Source of the DNA: Prosthecodimorpha staleyi
GTDB taxonomy: Bacteria > Pseudomonadota > Alphaproteobacteria > Rhizobiales > Ancalomicrobiaceae
Assembly (NCBI RefSeq): GCF_018729455.1
Contig: NZ_JAHHZF010000012.1
Location: 1 to 64,000, forward strand
Direction of reading: 5' to 3'
Length of the DNA: 64,000 bases
Shown here: positions 38,426 through 48,984 of the stretch, piece by piece
Layout of the letters: every line of letters begins with the position of its first letter
How positions within the stretch are numbered: position 1 is the stretch's first letter
The notes under the pieces: model-generated
The model's input: the letters and a program-made list of their open reading frames with translations, nothing else
The model's database searches: none
What the model was told of the DNA's origin: nothing
Made by a program: the position numbers and the translations under genes

Positions 38426-39241
38426 ATGCTCGCCCTTGCCGGCACGTCCGCATCCACCATCAACCTGACCGCCTCGCTCTTCGCTTCGGGCGGCAGCATC
38501 GGCGCATCGGCGACAGGCGGCGGCCGATCGTCCGGCGCCAGCGCGCAGGCGGCCGTGGAGATCTCCGTCACCCGATCCAGCACGTCGACCCTCGCGATCA
38601 GCGCGCCGACGCCGCGGGATACCCTGGCAGGCGGACTGAAGTCGCTCGACGCCTCGCTCGACCATCTTCTCGCCAAGGACGGCGACGCTCAGGGCAGCGA
38701 GACGCTCGACCGCCTGCAATTCCTGCTCGACAGCCTGCAGATGATCCTGAAGGACCGGGACCTGTCGTCCTCGGACAAGATCGCCATGTTCGGCTATCTC
38801 TCCGACGTGGCGACCGGCAAGGCGCCCCCGGACGAGGCCAAGGCGGCCTTCGGCAAGGCGATGAGCGGGGTCGCGGATCGGGCGAACCTGCCGCCTGACC
38901 GGGCGGCCGACTATCGCACCCTGCTCGGCACCTTCGCGACGCTGCCCGAAACGCCGGCCGCCGCATCCGCCGAAGGAGTCGTCGCCACCGTCTCGCGGGC
39001 CGAGAGCCTGTCGGTCTCCATCAAGGGCACCTTCGAGGTGATGACCGACAAGGGCAGCATGACCGCCGAATTCGAGTTCAGCCAGGAGATGGTCGCCGGC
39101 TTCTCGGCCGCGATCGGCGACGGCGAGGCGGAGATCGCCGCCCTCTCGGCCTCGCGCTCGACCCTTTCGCTCCACATCTCGGCCACATCCGCCTATCGTG
39201 GCGGCGCGAATGCGGGGTCGTCCTGCGACAAGGCAGCGTGA
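38426..39241 (+). CDS. Conserved-looking protein of unknown function
   Basis: A 271-residue protein without signal peptide or membrane helix. The first 65 residues are rich in Ser, Ala, Gly and Thr and look disordered. The middle (about 70-175) is helical and charged. The C-terminal part (about 185-250) reads as beta strands (SLSVSIKGTFEVMTDKGSMTAEFEFSQE) with alternating hydrophobic residues. Codon use matches the neighbours, so it is probably a genuine gene. No family was recognised; the disordered Ser/Thr-rich N-terminus recalls surface or flagellar-associated proteins, but that is a guess. Confidence 0.6.
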   Translation: MLALAGTSASTINLTASLFASGGSIGASATGGGRSSGASAQAAVEISVTRSSTSTLAISAPTPRDTLAGGLKSLDASLDHLLAKDGDAQGSETLDRLQFLLDSLQMILKDRDLSSSDKIAMFGYLSDVATGKAPPDEAKAAFGKAMSGVADRANLPPDRAADYRTLLGTFATLPETPAAASAEGVVATVSRAESLSVSIKGTFEVMTDKGSMTAEFEFSQEMVAGFSAAIGDGEAEIAALSASRSTLSLHISATSAYRGGANAGSSCDKAA

Positions 39242-39394
39242 AGGCCCGCCAAGGTTCCACCATGTCGTTCCGCCGACAGTGACGGTCCGGGAGACGATAG
39301 CCCGGCACGACGCGGCGAGGCAGCCTCATGGCTGGAAACCTGCCGCTGCGGCGCCGCTTCCTGCGCCCTCTATCCCCCTGAGGATCCGACCGAA

Positions 39395-40096
39395 ATGGCC
39401 GACGACGATCTCGATCTGAATGCGCTCTCCGACGACGAACTCGTCGAGCAGATGTGGGACGACCTCTATGACGGCCTCGCCGCCGAGATCGAGGACAGCG
39501 TCAACATCCTGCTCGGGCGCGGCTGGACGCCCTACGACATCCTGACCAAGGCGTTGGTCGAGGGCATGCGCATCGTCGGCGTCGACTTCCGGGACGGCAT
39601 CCTGTTCGTGCCGGAAGTGCTGATGTCGGCCAATGCGATGAAGGCCGGGATGGCCATCCTGCGGCCGCTGCTCGCGGAGACCGGCGCGCCGAAGATCGGC
39701 AAGATGGTCATCGGCACCGTCAAGGGCGACATCCACGACATCGGCAAGAACCTCGTCTGCATGATGATGGAAGGCGCCGGCTTCGAGGTGATCGACCTCG
39801 GCATCAACAATCCGGTCGAGAACTACCTGAAGGCGATCGACGAGCATCAGCCGGACATTCTCGGCATGTCGGCGCTGCTGACGACGACCATGCCCTATAT
39901 GAAGGTGGTCATCGACACGATGCGCGAGAAGGGTATCCGCAACGACCATGTCGTGCTGGTTGGCGGCGCCCCGCTCAACGAGGCCTTCGCCGAGGCGATC
40001 GGCGCGGACGCCTATTGCCGCGACGCGGCCATTGCGGTCGAGACCGCCAAGACCTGGATGGCCCGGCGCCAGGGCTCGGTGCAGGCGCGCGGCTGA
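39395..40096 (+). CDS. Corrinoid protein of the methyltransferase type (MtbC/MetH-cobalamin module)
   Basis: A 233-residue protein with a helical cap (about 15-95) and a B12-binding Rossmann domain (about 100-225). The cobalt-ligating motif DxHxxG is GDIHDIGKN, with His114 as the lower axial ligand. Such proteins carry the methyl group between a substrate-specific methyltransferase and a second acceptor, in methylamine or betaine metabolism or in split methionine synthases. The partner methyltransferase (MttB/MtgB or a pterin-binding protein) and a reactivating protein are not in the window; the DUF1638 gene that follows accompanies such proteins elsewhere. No cobalamin riboswitch was seen upstream. 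Confidence 0.9.
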   Translation: MADDDLDLNALSDDELVEQMWDDLYDGLAAEIEDSVNILLGRGWTPYDILTKALVEGMRIVGVDFRDGILFVPEVLMSANAMKAGMAILRPLLAETGAPKIGKMVIGTVKGDIHDIGKNLVCMMMEGAGFEVIDLGINNPVENYLKAIDEHQPDILGMSALLTTTMPYMKVVIDTMREKGIRNDHVVLVGGAPLNEAFAEAIGADAYCRDAAIAVETAKTWMARRQGSVQARG

Positions 40097-40109
40097 TCTG
40101 GCGGTCGAA

Positions 40110-40140
40110 ATCTGACATTTGCGTGCCGCAAATGTCAGAT
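40110..40140. promoter_or_regulatory. Perfect 14-bp palindrome after the corrinoid gene
   Basis: ATCTGACATTTGCG (40110-40123) and CGCAAATGTCAGAT (40127-40140) are perfect inverted repeats around TGC. It lies 13 bases after the corrinoid-protein stop and 134 bases before the DUF1638 start. No T-run follows, and it is much less GC-rich than the terminators in the window, so it may be an operator, an attenuator or an RNA stability element. Confidence 0.5.
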
Positions 40141-40273
40141 CGAATTGGCCACGCAATCAAGAATGTGAGCGGTTCGGAACAACGAGACGGGTGGGGACCA
40201 TCCGTCTCGATCGAACCACTGGACCGGCGGCACCCCCGGTTGCCGCCTTCGCCGCCCGGACGGACCGAACCTC

Positions 40274-41107
40274 ATGACGGACGACGGCGACGACGATCGC
40301 AAACCCCAGGACGGCGCTACCGGTGCCGGACGCGCCACGCCCGGCCGTCGCCGCGGCGGCCGGGCGGCCGCGATGGAACGGGCGGCCCGGACCGTCTCTC
40401 CGGCCTGGCCGACGACAACCACCGACGCCCCCGCCGGGGCCCCCGGCCGGGACATGGCGGTCTCGGTCACGGCCGCTTGCAAACCCGGCCCAACCGCCCG
40501 ACCGGCCGTCGACCGGTCCGCTCGCACCCTGGTGATCGGCTGCGGGGCCGTCGTCCGCGAGGTGATGGCGGCGCTGCGGCTCGCCGGCCTCGACCATGTC
40601 GATGTCGTCGGCATCCCGGCCAAGCTGCACAACCGCCCCGAAAAGATCGCCGACGCCGTCCGCTGCCGAATCGCGAGCGCGCGCATCCGCGACGGCTATG
40701 GCCGCATCCTGGTCGCCTATGGCGATTGCGGCACCGGCGGCGAACTCGACCGGATGCTCGCAGCCGAGGGCGTCGAGCGAATCGCGGGCGATCATTGCTA
40801 CGCCTTCTTTGCCGGCATCGACGAATTCGCGGCCTTGCACGACGCCGATCCGGCGACCTTCTATCTGACCGACTATCTCGCCCGCCATTTCGACAGCCTG
40901 GTCTGGCGCGGGCTCGGTCTCGACCGGCATCCCGACCTGCTCTCCGCCTATTTCGGCAACTACACCCGGCTGATCTATCTGGCGCAGATGCCCGACGCGA
41001 ATTTGGAGGCGGATGCGCGCGCCGCCGCCCGGCGCCTGGGTCTCGCCTTCGAGATGCGGACGACCGGGCTCGGCGGCCTTGTCGACTGGATCGCCGGCGC
41101 CGCCTGA
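40274..41107 (+). CDS. DUF1638-domain protein
   Basis: A 277-residue protein. Residues 1-75 are low-complexity and rich in Gly, Ala and Arg, probably disordered. The DUF1638 core begins with TLVIGCGAVVREVMAAL and includes VGIPAKLHNRPEKI, the YGDCGTGGELDRML segment with a conserved cysteine, and HCYAFFAG. DUF1638 proteins lie next to corrinoid-dependent methyltransferase genes in many bacteria and have no proven function; cysteine and histidine residues suggest metal or cofactor binding. Here it follows the corrinoid-protein gene. The long N-terminal tail is unusual, so an internal start (near 40440) is possible. Confidence 0.8.
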   Translation: MTDDGDDDRKPQDGATGAGRATPGRRRGGRAAAMERAARTVSPAWPTTTTDAPAGAPGRDMAVSVTAACKPGPTARPAVDRSARTLVIGCGAVVREVMAALRLAGLDHVDVVGIPAKLHNRPEKIADAVRCRIASARIRDGYGRILVAYGDCGTGGELDRMLAAEGVERIAGDHCYAFFAGIDEFAALHDADPATFYLTDYLARHFDSLVWRGLGLDRHPDLLSAYFGNYTRLIYLAQMPDANLEADARAAARRLGLAFEMRTTGLGGLVDWIAGAA

Positions 41108-41195
41108 ACGGGAACCTGCGCCCTGCCCGTCGACAACCATCCCGCCGGCGGCGAATTCGATTGTCCCAACCGGCTCCCGCCGATATGTCCTGCCG

Positions 41196-42086
41196 ATGCG
41201 CCGCTCCACCGCCAACCTGATGCTTCTCGCCTGTGCCGCCATCTGGGGCACCGCCTTCGTGGCCCAATCGGTCGCCATGAAGACGCTGGATCCCTTCTGG
41301 TTCAGCGGATTGCGCTTCCTGATCGCCGCGGTGGCGCTGGCCCCCTTCGCGGCGGCGGAGCGGCGGCGCGCGCAGCAGCCGTATCCGCGTCGCCTCGTCG
41401 GCACGGTCGTGGCGATCTGCCTGGTGATGTTCGCCGCCTCGGCCCTCCAGCAGGTGGCGATGGTGTCGGCAACGGCCACCAATGCCGGCTTCCTGACCAG
41501 CCTCTACGTGCTCTTCACCCCGATCGTGGGCTGGCTGCTCTATCGGGACCGGCCGCGGCCGATCGTCTGGGTCGGCGCCGCGGTCGGCCTGTCCGGCACG
41601 TGGCTGCTCGGCGGCGGTCTATCCGGCTTCACCCGCGGCGACGGCATGATCGTGGTGACGGCAATCGGCTGGGCGGCGCTGATCGTCCTGATCGGGCGGG
41701 TGGTCCAGGCGGCCGGCCGGCCGGTCGGGCTGGCCTTCGTGCAGAGCCTCTTCACCGGGCTCGCCTGCGTGGCGATCGCGATACCCACGGCGCCGATCAG
41801 TCTGGACGCCGTCCGCGACGCCGTCTGGCCGCTGCTCTATGGCGGCCTGCTGTCCGGCGGGCTCGCCTATACGCTGCAGGCGCTGGCGCAGCGGCATACC
41901 AAAGCTTCGGATGCCGCGATCGTCTTTGCCGCGGAGGCGCCCTTCGCGGCCATCGGCGGCGCCCTCCTGCTCGGCGAAAGGCTGACCCCGGCCGCCATGG
42001 TGGGCTGCCTGTTGATCTTCGGTGCCATCCTGCTGGTGCAGCTCTGGCCGCAACCGCAAGACCGCGGCGTCGCGGCAACACCTTGA
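41196..42086 (+). CDS. EamA/DMT-family transporter
   Basis: A 296-residue membrane protein with ten predicted helices and the two tandem EamA repeats. The first begins with LLACAAIWGTAFVAQSVAM, and the second includes GGLLSGGLAYTLQALAQRHTKASDAAIVFAAEAPFAAIGGALLLGERL. DMT members export amino acids, nucleosides or other metabolites. The ATG at 41196 follows an 88-base gap after the DUF1638 gene. No operon partner indicates a substrate. Confidence 0.85.
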   Translation: MRRSTANLMLLACAAIWGTAFVAQSVAMKTLDPFWFSGLRFLIAAVALAPFAAAERRRAQQPYPRRLVGTVVAICLVMFAASALQQVAMVSATATNAGFLTSLYVLFTPIVGWLLYRDRPRPIVWVGAAVGLSGTWLLGGGLSGFTRGDGMIVVTAIGWAALIVLIGRVVQAAGRPVGLAFVQSLFTGLACVAIAIPTAPISLDAVRDAVWPLLYGGLLSGGLAYTLQALAQRHTKASDAAIVFAAEAPFAAIGGALLLGERLTPAAMVGCLLIFGAILLVQLWPQPQDRGVAATP

Positions 42087-42162
42087 TCAACTCCCACCCA
42101 ACTGGATCGTTTCCAAACTTGTCTGGATTGAAGGAACAATGTCAGCCTTCTAGGCTGTCTCC

Positions 42163-43350
42163 ATGCCCCGAACACTCTACCTGCATATCGGCATGCCGAA
42201 GACCGGATCGACCTCGATCCAGGAGTCGTTCGACGCCCACCGCGCCGAACTGCTGGCGGCAGGCATCAACTATCTCGATTTCGGACCGAGCCATTCCAAG
42301 GTTTTTCTGGCGCTGTTCTCGCCGAAGAAGATGAAACTGCGGACGAGGGTCACCAAGCATCTCGGTGCGGACACCGCGATGACCGACTACTCTCTCGACG
42401 ATCTCGAACAGGCATTCACGACACAGCTGACGCTTCCGGGCGCTGGGATCACGATCGCCTCCGGCGAGATGCTGTTCCGGTTCTCCAAGGCCCAGTGCCG
42501 CGACCTGCATCGTTTCCTGGCGCCGCATTTCGATACGATCCGGGTCGTCGCCTACCTGCGCGAACCCCTCAGCCTTGCCAACAGCCGCGCCCAGCAGAAC
42601 GTCAAGGGCGCCCGCGGCACCCTCGCCGAGATGGCCGACCCGGCCGCGATCCGGACCGGCCGCAGCCCGCTGGTGCCGCATTACCGCGAGCATCTCGAAA
42701 CCTGGGCGTCCGTCTTCGGCCGGGATGCCATGATCCTGCGTGAATTCAACCGGGCACAATTCGTCGGCGGCGACCTGCTGGTCGACTTCTGCCATGTGGT
42801 CGGCGTGCCGGACGCCATGCACCAGGCGCTTGCGGGGATCTGGACGAAGACCGCCCGCAATGCCGAGTCGATCCTGATCCTCGACAGCTATCTGAGGCGC
42901 AGCCGTGAAGGCCGCCGTCCGGCCTTCGCCCCCCTGCGCGACCGCCTCGAAGATGTTCCCGGCTCGCACTTCTCGCTACCCGAACCGGTACTGCGGGCGG
43001 TGATGCAGGCGGTCGAGGAGGACGTGGCCTGGCTGCGCAAGGAAACCGGGCAACCCTTCTTCTCCGACACCGACCCTGGTAAAATCGCCAGCGCGGCGGC
43101 GTGGAGTGAAGAGACGCGCGCGGCGCTCGCCGGGATTCTGGGAGGACCGGTCGCCCCGATCGACAGTTCCGATCCGGTCGCCGCCCAGGCCGCGATCGAC
43201 CGGCTGACCGATCAACTGGCCGCCACCGTCGGGCCGAGCCGCAAGGCGGGCAGCAAATATGATCGCGGTCGCCTCGGCCCGGCTTTGGAACGGATCGGCA
43301 ACCTTGCCCGATTTGTCCTGCGCCGCCTGAGGCGAGCGGTCCGCCGCTGA
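42163..43350 (+). CDS. Sulfotransferase-like protein
   Basis: A 395-residue cytoplasmic protein. The N-terminal LYLHIGMPKTGSTSIQ is the phosphosulfate-binding (P-loop-like) motif of sulfotransferases that use PAPS, and RVVAYLREPLSLANSRAQQN is the 3'-phosphate-binding region. The C-terminus is basic. Similar genes in alphaproteobacteria modify capsule, lipopolysaccharide or Nod-factor glycans, or are of unknown substrate. No PAPS synthesis genes are nearby. It converges on betA with a 22-base gap. Confidence 0.75.
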   Translation: MPRTLYLHIGMPKTGSTSIQESFDAHRAELLAAGINYLDFGPSHSKVFLALFSPKKMKLRTRVTKHLGADTAMTDYSLDDLEQAFTTQLTLPGAGITIASGEMLFRFSKAQCRDLHRFLAPHFDTIRVVAYLREPLSLANSRAQQNVKGARGTLAEMADPAAIRTGRSPLVPHYREHLETWASVFGRDAMILREFNRAQFVGGDLLVDFCHVVGVPDAMHQALAGIWTKTARNAESILILDSYLRRSREGRRPAFAPLRDRLEDVPGSHFSLPEPVLRAVMQAVEEDVAWLRKETGQPFFSDTDPGKIASAAAWSEETRAALAGILGGPVAPIDSSDPVAAQAAIDRLTDQLAATVGPSRKAGSKYDRGRLGPALERIGNLARFVLRRLRRAVRR

Positions 43351-43372
43351 ACGGCAAGCGCCGCGCGCGGCG

Positions 43373-45025
43373 TCAGCGCTGCCGGCTTGCCCATTCCGGA
43401 TGGATGAAATACGGCGCGTTCGAGCGCGGCAGCGGCGTCCGGCCGAGCACATGGTCGGCGATCTTCTCGCCGATCATGATGGTCGGCGCATTGAGATTGC
43501 CGGTCGTGATCGAGGGCATGATCGAACTGTCGGCGACCCGGAGGCCGTCGACGCCATAGACCCTCCCCTGCCCGTCCACCACCGCCTGGGGATCGTCGCG
43601 CCGCCCCATCCGGGCCGTGCAGGAGGGATGATAGGCGCTCTCGACATTGCGCATGATCCAGTCGTCGATCGACGCGTCGGAGGTCACGTCGGCGCCGGGC
43701 TGGATCTCCTCGGCGCGCCAGCGGGCGAAAGCCGGCTGGGCGAACAATTCCCGCGTCAGCCGCACGCAGGCACGCATCTCCTCCCAGTCGTCGGGATGGC
43801 TCATATAGTTGAACAGGATCGACGGCTTGTCCTGCGGATTGGCGCTTTTCAGGCGGACATGGCCGCGCGATTTGGAGCGCATCGGCCCGACATGGGCCTG
43901 GAAGCCGTGGCGGTCGACATGGGCGGCGCCGTCGTAGCGCACCGCGGCGGGCAGGAAGTGATACTGGATGTCCGGATAGCGGATGCCGGCGCGCGAGCGG
44001 ATGAAGCCGCAGGTCTCGAAATGATTGGTCGCGCCGAGCCCGTCGCGGCGCAGGATCCAGCGCATGCCGATGAGCGCCTTGGCGAGCGGATTCATGTGCG
44101 AATAGAGCGTGACCGGTTCGCGCGCGGCGACCTGGAAATAGAATTCCAGATGGTCTTGCAGGTTCTCGCCGACGCCCGGCCGGTCGGCCAAGAGTGGAAT
44201 GCCGAGACGGCCGAGTTCCGCCCCCGGCCCGATCCCAGACAGCTTCAGGAGTTGGGGCGAGCCGATCGAACCGGCCGACAGGATCACCTCGCGCCGCGCC
44301 CGGATGGTCTCGCGCGCCCCGCCGCGCTCGATCTCGACGCCGACCGCGCGGCCGGCCTCGAACACGACGCGCGTGACCAGCACGTCGGTCATCACCGCCA
44401 GGTTCTTCCGTTTCAGGGCGGGCTTCAGATAGGCATTGGCGGTCGACCAGCGCCGGCCGCGATGGACGGTCATGTCCATGCGGCCGAAGCCCTCCTGCCG
44501 GTAGCCGTTGACGTCGTCGGTCTCCGCATAGCCGGCCTCGCGGCCCGCCTCGACGAAGGCGCGGTAGAGCGGGTTCTTCAGCGTGCCGTAGGAGGTGTTC
44601 AGCGGGCCGGACCCGCCGCGATACTCGGTTTCGCCCGCCGCGCGGGTCTCGGCGCGCTTGAAATAGGGCAGCACGTCCGCATAGGACCAGCCATCGGCGC
44701 CCTCTTCCGCCCAACGATCGAAATCGGCCGGGTTGCCGCGGATATAGACCATGCCGTTGATCGACGACGATCCGCCGATGACCTTGCCGCGCGGCACATG
44801 CAGGTGGCGGCCGCCGAGATGCGGCTCGGCCTCGGTCTCGTAGAACCAGTTGTAGCGCGGCTGGTTCATCGGGATCGACAGCGCGGTCGGCATCTGGATG
44901 AAGATCGAGCCGTCCCAGCCGCCCCGTTCCAGCACAATCGCGCTGTGGCGGCCATCCTCGGTCAGGCGGGCGGCGAGGACCGAACCGGCCGATCCCGAAC
45001 CGACGATGACGAAATCGAACTCCAT
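43373..45025 (-). CDS. betA: Choline dehydrogenase (GMC family)
   Basis: A 550-residue FAD enzyme that oxidises choline to betaine aldehyde and onward. The Rossmann motif [14 protein letters not shown] starts at residue 4; [22 protein letters not shown] and the C-terminal active-site sequence [10 protein letters not shown] are typical of BetA. The ATG at 45025 suits the family; another ATG nine bases upstream is possible. It follows betB with a 55-base gap; the usual bet gene order is kept (I-B-A). Membrane-associated, feeding electrons to the respiratory chain. Confidence 0.95.
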   Translation of the reverse strand: MEFDFVIVGSGSAGSVLAARLTEDGRHSAIVLERGGWDGSIFIQMPTALSIPMNQPRYNWFYETEAEPHLGGRHLHVPRGKVIGGSSSINGMVYIRGNPADFDRWAEEGADGWSYADVLPYFKRAETRAAGETEYRGGSGPLNTSYGTLKNPLYRAFVEAGREAGYAETDDVNGYRQEGFGRMDMTVHRGRRWSTANAYLKPALKRKNLAVMTDVLVTRVVFEAGRAVGVEIERGGARETIRARREVILSAGSIGSPQLLKLSGIGPGAELGRLGIPLLADRPGVGENLQDHLEFYFQVAAREPVTLYSHMNPLAKALIGMRWILRRDGLGATNHFETCGFIRSRAGIRYPDIQYHFLPAAVRYDGAAHVDRHGFQAHVGPMRSKSRGHVRLKSANPQDKPSILFNYMSHPDDWEEMRACVRLTRELFAQPAFARWRAEEIQPGADVTSDASIDDWIMRNVESAYHPSCTARMGRRDDPQAVVDGQGRVYGVDGLRVADSSIMPSITTGNLNAPTIMIGEKIADHVLGRTPLPRSNAPYFIHPEWASRQR

Positions 45026-45080
45026 GGACGGCATCCCGGACGTTTGAAGCGGTTTGTCGACGGCTGGACCGGTCGACCGC

Positions 45081-46543
<1,463 letters not shown>

Positions 46544-46547
<4 letters not shown>

Positions 46548-47197
46548 GGGCGTGTCCTTGGCGGTGCGGGCGCAACGAGGGCGAGAGCGAGCAGCGCGAG
46601 TTGGGCATCGACGAAGGCGGAGACGGTCGCCCGTGCGGCCGCGCTGTCGAGGGGGCGGTCGGACAGCGTGGCGCGCAGCCAGACGCCGTCGATCATCGCC
46701 GCCGTCGCCTCGGCGAGGCGCTGCGCGGCATCCGGCCCGGCAAAGCCTCGAAAGCCGGCCTTCAGGTTGGAGATCATGCGCCGCTCGTAGACCCGCTGCA
46801 CGCGCCGGAAGCGCGGCATGACGGTGACCTCGCCCCAGAAGGCGAGCCACACGGTGGCGATGCGCCGTTCGAACTGGCATTCGCCCAGATTGGCGTCGAT
46901 CACCGCCTGGATGCGCGCGCGCGGCGAGCGAGCAGCCCTCAACCCCTCCGACACCAAGGCACCGAGCCCGGCCGCGAGATGGCGCAGCGTCGCTTCCAGA
47001 AGGCCACCCTTGTCGGTGAAGTAGAAGGCGACCAGCCCGGTCGAGATGCCGGCACGGCCGGCGATGCCGGCCAGCGTCGTCTGCGCGAAGCCGACCGCCG
47101 CGATCTCGTCGATCGTCGCCTCGATGATCTGGCGGCGGCGCCCGTCCTCGGCCTCGGGCGTTCGGGCGCGGACGATGCGGCGGGCGGTCTGCGGCAA
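46544..47197 (-). CDS. betI: TetR-family choline-responsive repressor
   Basis: A 217-residue repressor. The N-terminal helix-turn-helix is RRQIIEATIDEIAAVGFAQTTLAGIAGRAGISTGLVAFYFTDKGGLLEAT, matching BetI. It normally represses the bet operon and is relieved by choline. The predicted start is a TTG at 47197, since no ATG or GTG is available in a suitable place; such starts are rare and keep expression low. The first 20 residues are longer than usual in BetI. It is the first gene of the betIBA operon. Confidence 0.88.
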
Positions 47198-47225
47198 GGG
47201 CGGTCTCGCATTCGAGGGGGTTTGC

Positions 47226-47239
47226 TGAACGTGCGTTCA
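47226..47239. promoter_or_regulatory. BetI-type operator
   Basis: TGAACGTGCGTTCA has perfect six-base arms around TG and lies 29 bases upstream of the betI start. BetI binds palindromes with the same TGAAC/GTTCA halves in other proteobacteria. It would repress betIBA in the absence of choline. Confidence 0.65.
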
Positions 47240-47643
47240 ATCTATCGCATGTCGCATCGAGGACAAGCGCGAGCGCGACATCCTATGACGCATGGCGACC
47301 AGACGTGAGCACGGTGACGGCACCCGATCGGCGGACCGGCGCCCATTTTCGGTTACCGTCGGAATGATCTGCAATATTGGCGGCGACCGCGCGAAAACGG
47401 GATGCCCGAAGGCTGCCCCAAAGGACCGGAATGCTTTGCCGGCCTTGACGTGAATTCGCCTGATTCCGTCGCTTTCAGACATCTGAGGCTTCATTGATCA
47501 GGTGTTCAATCGATTGTTCCCGGTGGGACGATCGGGAACGATTGGGATATGGTCGGGCATCCCCATTACCGATACGGTATCGGGGGCCGGCTCCCGCGGA
47601 TGCCGCTGGCGGCGGGGCCGGTCGTTCGGGAGGAGTGAGATCC
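47240..47643. other. Divergent regulatory region between betI and choX
   Basis: About 400 bases with lower GC than the genes. I find no gene in it. It holds, besides the BetI site, an inverted repeat GTTCCCG/CGGGAAC (47516-47522 and 47533-47539) and the 15-base palindrome listed separately, both upstream of choX. GGGAGGAGTGAGATCC before the choX ATG is a strong ribosome-binding site. Confidence 0.5.
47569..47583. promoter_or_regulatory. 15-base perfect palindrome upstream of choX
   Basis: CCGATAC-G-GTATCGG, seven-base perfect arms around one base, 60 bases before the choX start. The form and distance suit an operator. The regulator is unknown; the sequence does not resemble the BetI site. 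Confidence 0.45.
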
Positions 47644-48594
47644 ATGCAATCCAAGCGTTTCGTCGCCGGCGCCGCCCTGGCATTCGGCCTTGCCTTTTTT
47701 GCCGGCAGTGCGGCAGCCGCGGAGCCCGCAAGCTGCAAGACCGTCCGCTTCTCCGACGTCGGCTGGACCGACATCACGGCCACGACCGGCCTGGCCTCGC
47801 GCGTTCTGACCGGCCTCGGCTACACGCCGAAATCGGAGGTCTTGACCGTCCCGGTGACCTATCAGTCGCTGAAGAACAAGGACATCGACGTATTCCTTGG
47901 CAACTGGATGCCGTCGATGGAGGCGGACCGGAAGCCCTTCGTCGAGGACAAGTCGGTCGAGGTCCTCGAGGCCAATCTCGAGGGCGCCAAGTACACCCTC
48001 GCCGTCCTGCAGCCGACCTATGATGCCGGCCTGAAGACCTTCAACGACATCGCGAAGTTCAAGGACAAGCTGAAGGGCAAGATCGTCGGCATCGAGGCCG
48101 GTAACGACGGCAACCGCCTGATCCTCGACATGATCAAGGACGACAAGTTCGGCCTGAAGACCTTCCAGCTGGTGGAATCGTCTGAGCAGGGCATGATCGC
48201 CGAGGTCGAGCGCGCATCCAAGCGCAAGGATCACGTCGTGTTCCTGGGCTGGGAGCCGCACCCGATGAACACCAAGTTCAAGATGAAGTATCTGGAAGGC
48301 GGCGACGACGTGTTCGGCCCGAATCTGGGCGGCGCCACCATCTACACCAACGTCCGCGCCGGCTACCTGGCCGAATGCCCGAACGTCGCCCAGCTGCTCA
48401 AGAACCTCAAGTTCTCGCTCAAGATGGAGAACGAGGTGATGGGCCTGATCTTGGACGGCGGCCTCGACGGCAGCAAGGCCGGCGAGAAGTGGCTGAAGTC
48501 GAACCCCAAGGTGCTCGACGACTGGCTGAAGAACGTCTCCACCCTCGACGGCAAGCCCGGCCTCCCCGCCGTCAAGAAGAGCCTCGGCCTCTGA
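47644..48594 (+). CDS. choX: Choline/betaine ABC transporter substrate-binding protein
   Basis: A 316-residue periplasmic protein. The signal peptide (about 1-26) ends in ASA-AE-type cleavage. The mature protein matches ChoX: VGWTDITATT with the ligand-contacting tryptophan and aspartate, FLGNWMPSME with a second tryptophan, GIEAGNDGNR and FLGWEPHPMN with further ligand-binding residues. These aromatic residues make the box that holds the trimethylammonium group. Encoded upstream of choW and choV but separated from them by a terminator and repeats, consistent with higher expression of the binding protein. Confidence 0.94.
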   Translation: MQSKRFVAGAALAFGLAFFAGSAAAAEPASCKTVRFSDVGWTDITATTGLASRVLTGLGYTPKSEVLTVPVTYQSLKNKDIDVFLGNWMPSMEADRKPFVEDKSVEVLEANLEGAKYTLAVLQPTYDAGLKTFNDIAKFKDKLKGKIVGIEAGNDGNRLILDMIKDDKFGLKTFQLVESSEQGMIAEVERASKRKDHVVFLGWEPHPMNTKFKMKYLEGGDDVFGPNLGGATIYTNVRAGYLAECPNVAQLLKNLKFSLKMENEVMGLILDGGLDGSKAGEKWLKSNPKVLDDWLKNVSTLDGKPGLPAVKKSLGL

Positions 48595-48607
48595 CCTGAC
48601 CGCGCGC

Positions 48608-48636
48608 GCCCCGCGGCAAAGGCCGCGGGGCCTTCT
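48608..48636 (+). terminator. Strong hairpin after choX
   Basis: GCCCCGCGGC (48608-48617) and GCCGCGGGGC (48622-48631) form a perfect ten-base stem with loop AAAG, followed by CTTCT. It starts 14 bases after the choX stop. It may partly stop transcription before choWV. Confidence 0.65.
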
Positions 48637-48690
48637 CCCTAAGCCGGGTGGGTGCTGGACCGGAAGCTCTGTCGGCCTCGCAGCATCGCA

Positions 48691-48735
48691 CCCCTCATCC
48701 GCCCTTCAGGCACCTTCTCCCTCAAGGGGAGAAGG
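48691..48735. repeat. Palindromic intergenic repeat, copy 1
   Basis: Begins CCCCTCATCCGCCCTTCAGG, continues with a CACCTTCTCC run and ends in AAGGGGAGAAGG. The inner part folds as CCTTCTCCCT/AGGGGAGAAGG. Same motif as copies 2 and 3; this CCCCTCATCCG...GGGAGAAGG element is a well-known dispersed repeat of Hyphomicrobiales genomes. Confidence 0.8.
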
Positions 48736-48850
48736 CGAAGGTGCCGGGGGATCGAAGGGGCAGGATCCGGTGGATCGTAGGGAGAGGAACCGGGGAATCG
48801 GGAACGCGGTGAGTAGCACCTCACAGCCCTGGCTCGATCCCGCAACCTCC

Positions 48851-48899
48851 CCTTCTCCCCCTGGAGGGGGAGAAGGTGGCCGAAGGCCGGATGAGGGGG
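48851..48899. repeat. Palindromic intergenic repeat, copy 2 (inverted)
   Basis: The reverse orientation of the element: CCTTCTCCCC, a GGAGGGGGAGAAGG part, then GGCCGAAGGCCGGATGAGGGG. It carries the variant GGCCTTCGGCC instead of GCCCTTCAGG found in copy 1. Confidence 0.8.
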
Positions 48900-48984
48900 T
48901 GGATCGCGCGGATGTCCGCAGGATCTTCCGTCCGAGTCCGGTCCGAGGGGAACCGAAAGTCCACAACGGGTTGCCGCATCGCGA

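Noticed and set aside
39242-39394. Cobalamin riboswitch in front of the corrinoid-protein gene
   Set aside because: The 153-base leader has neither the B12-box core nor the expected paired elements.
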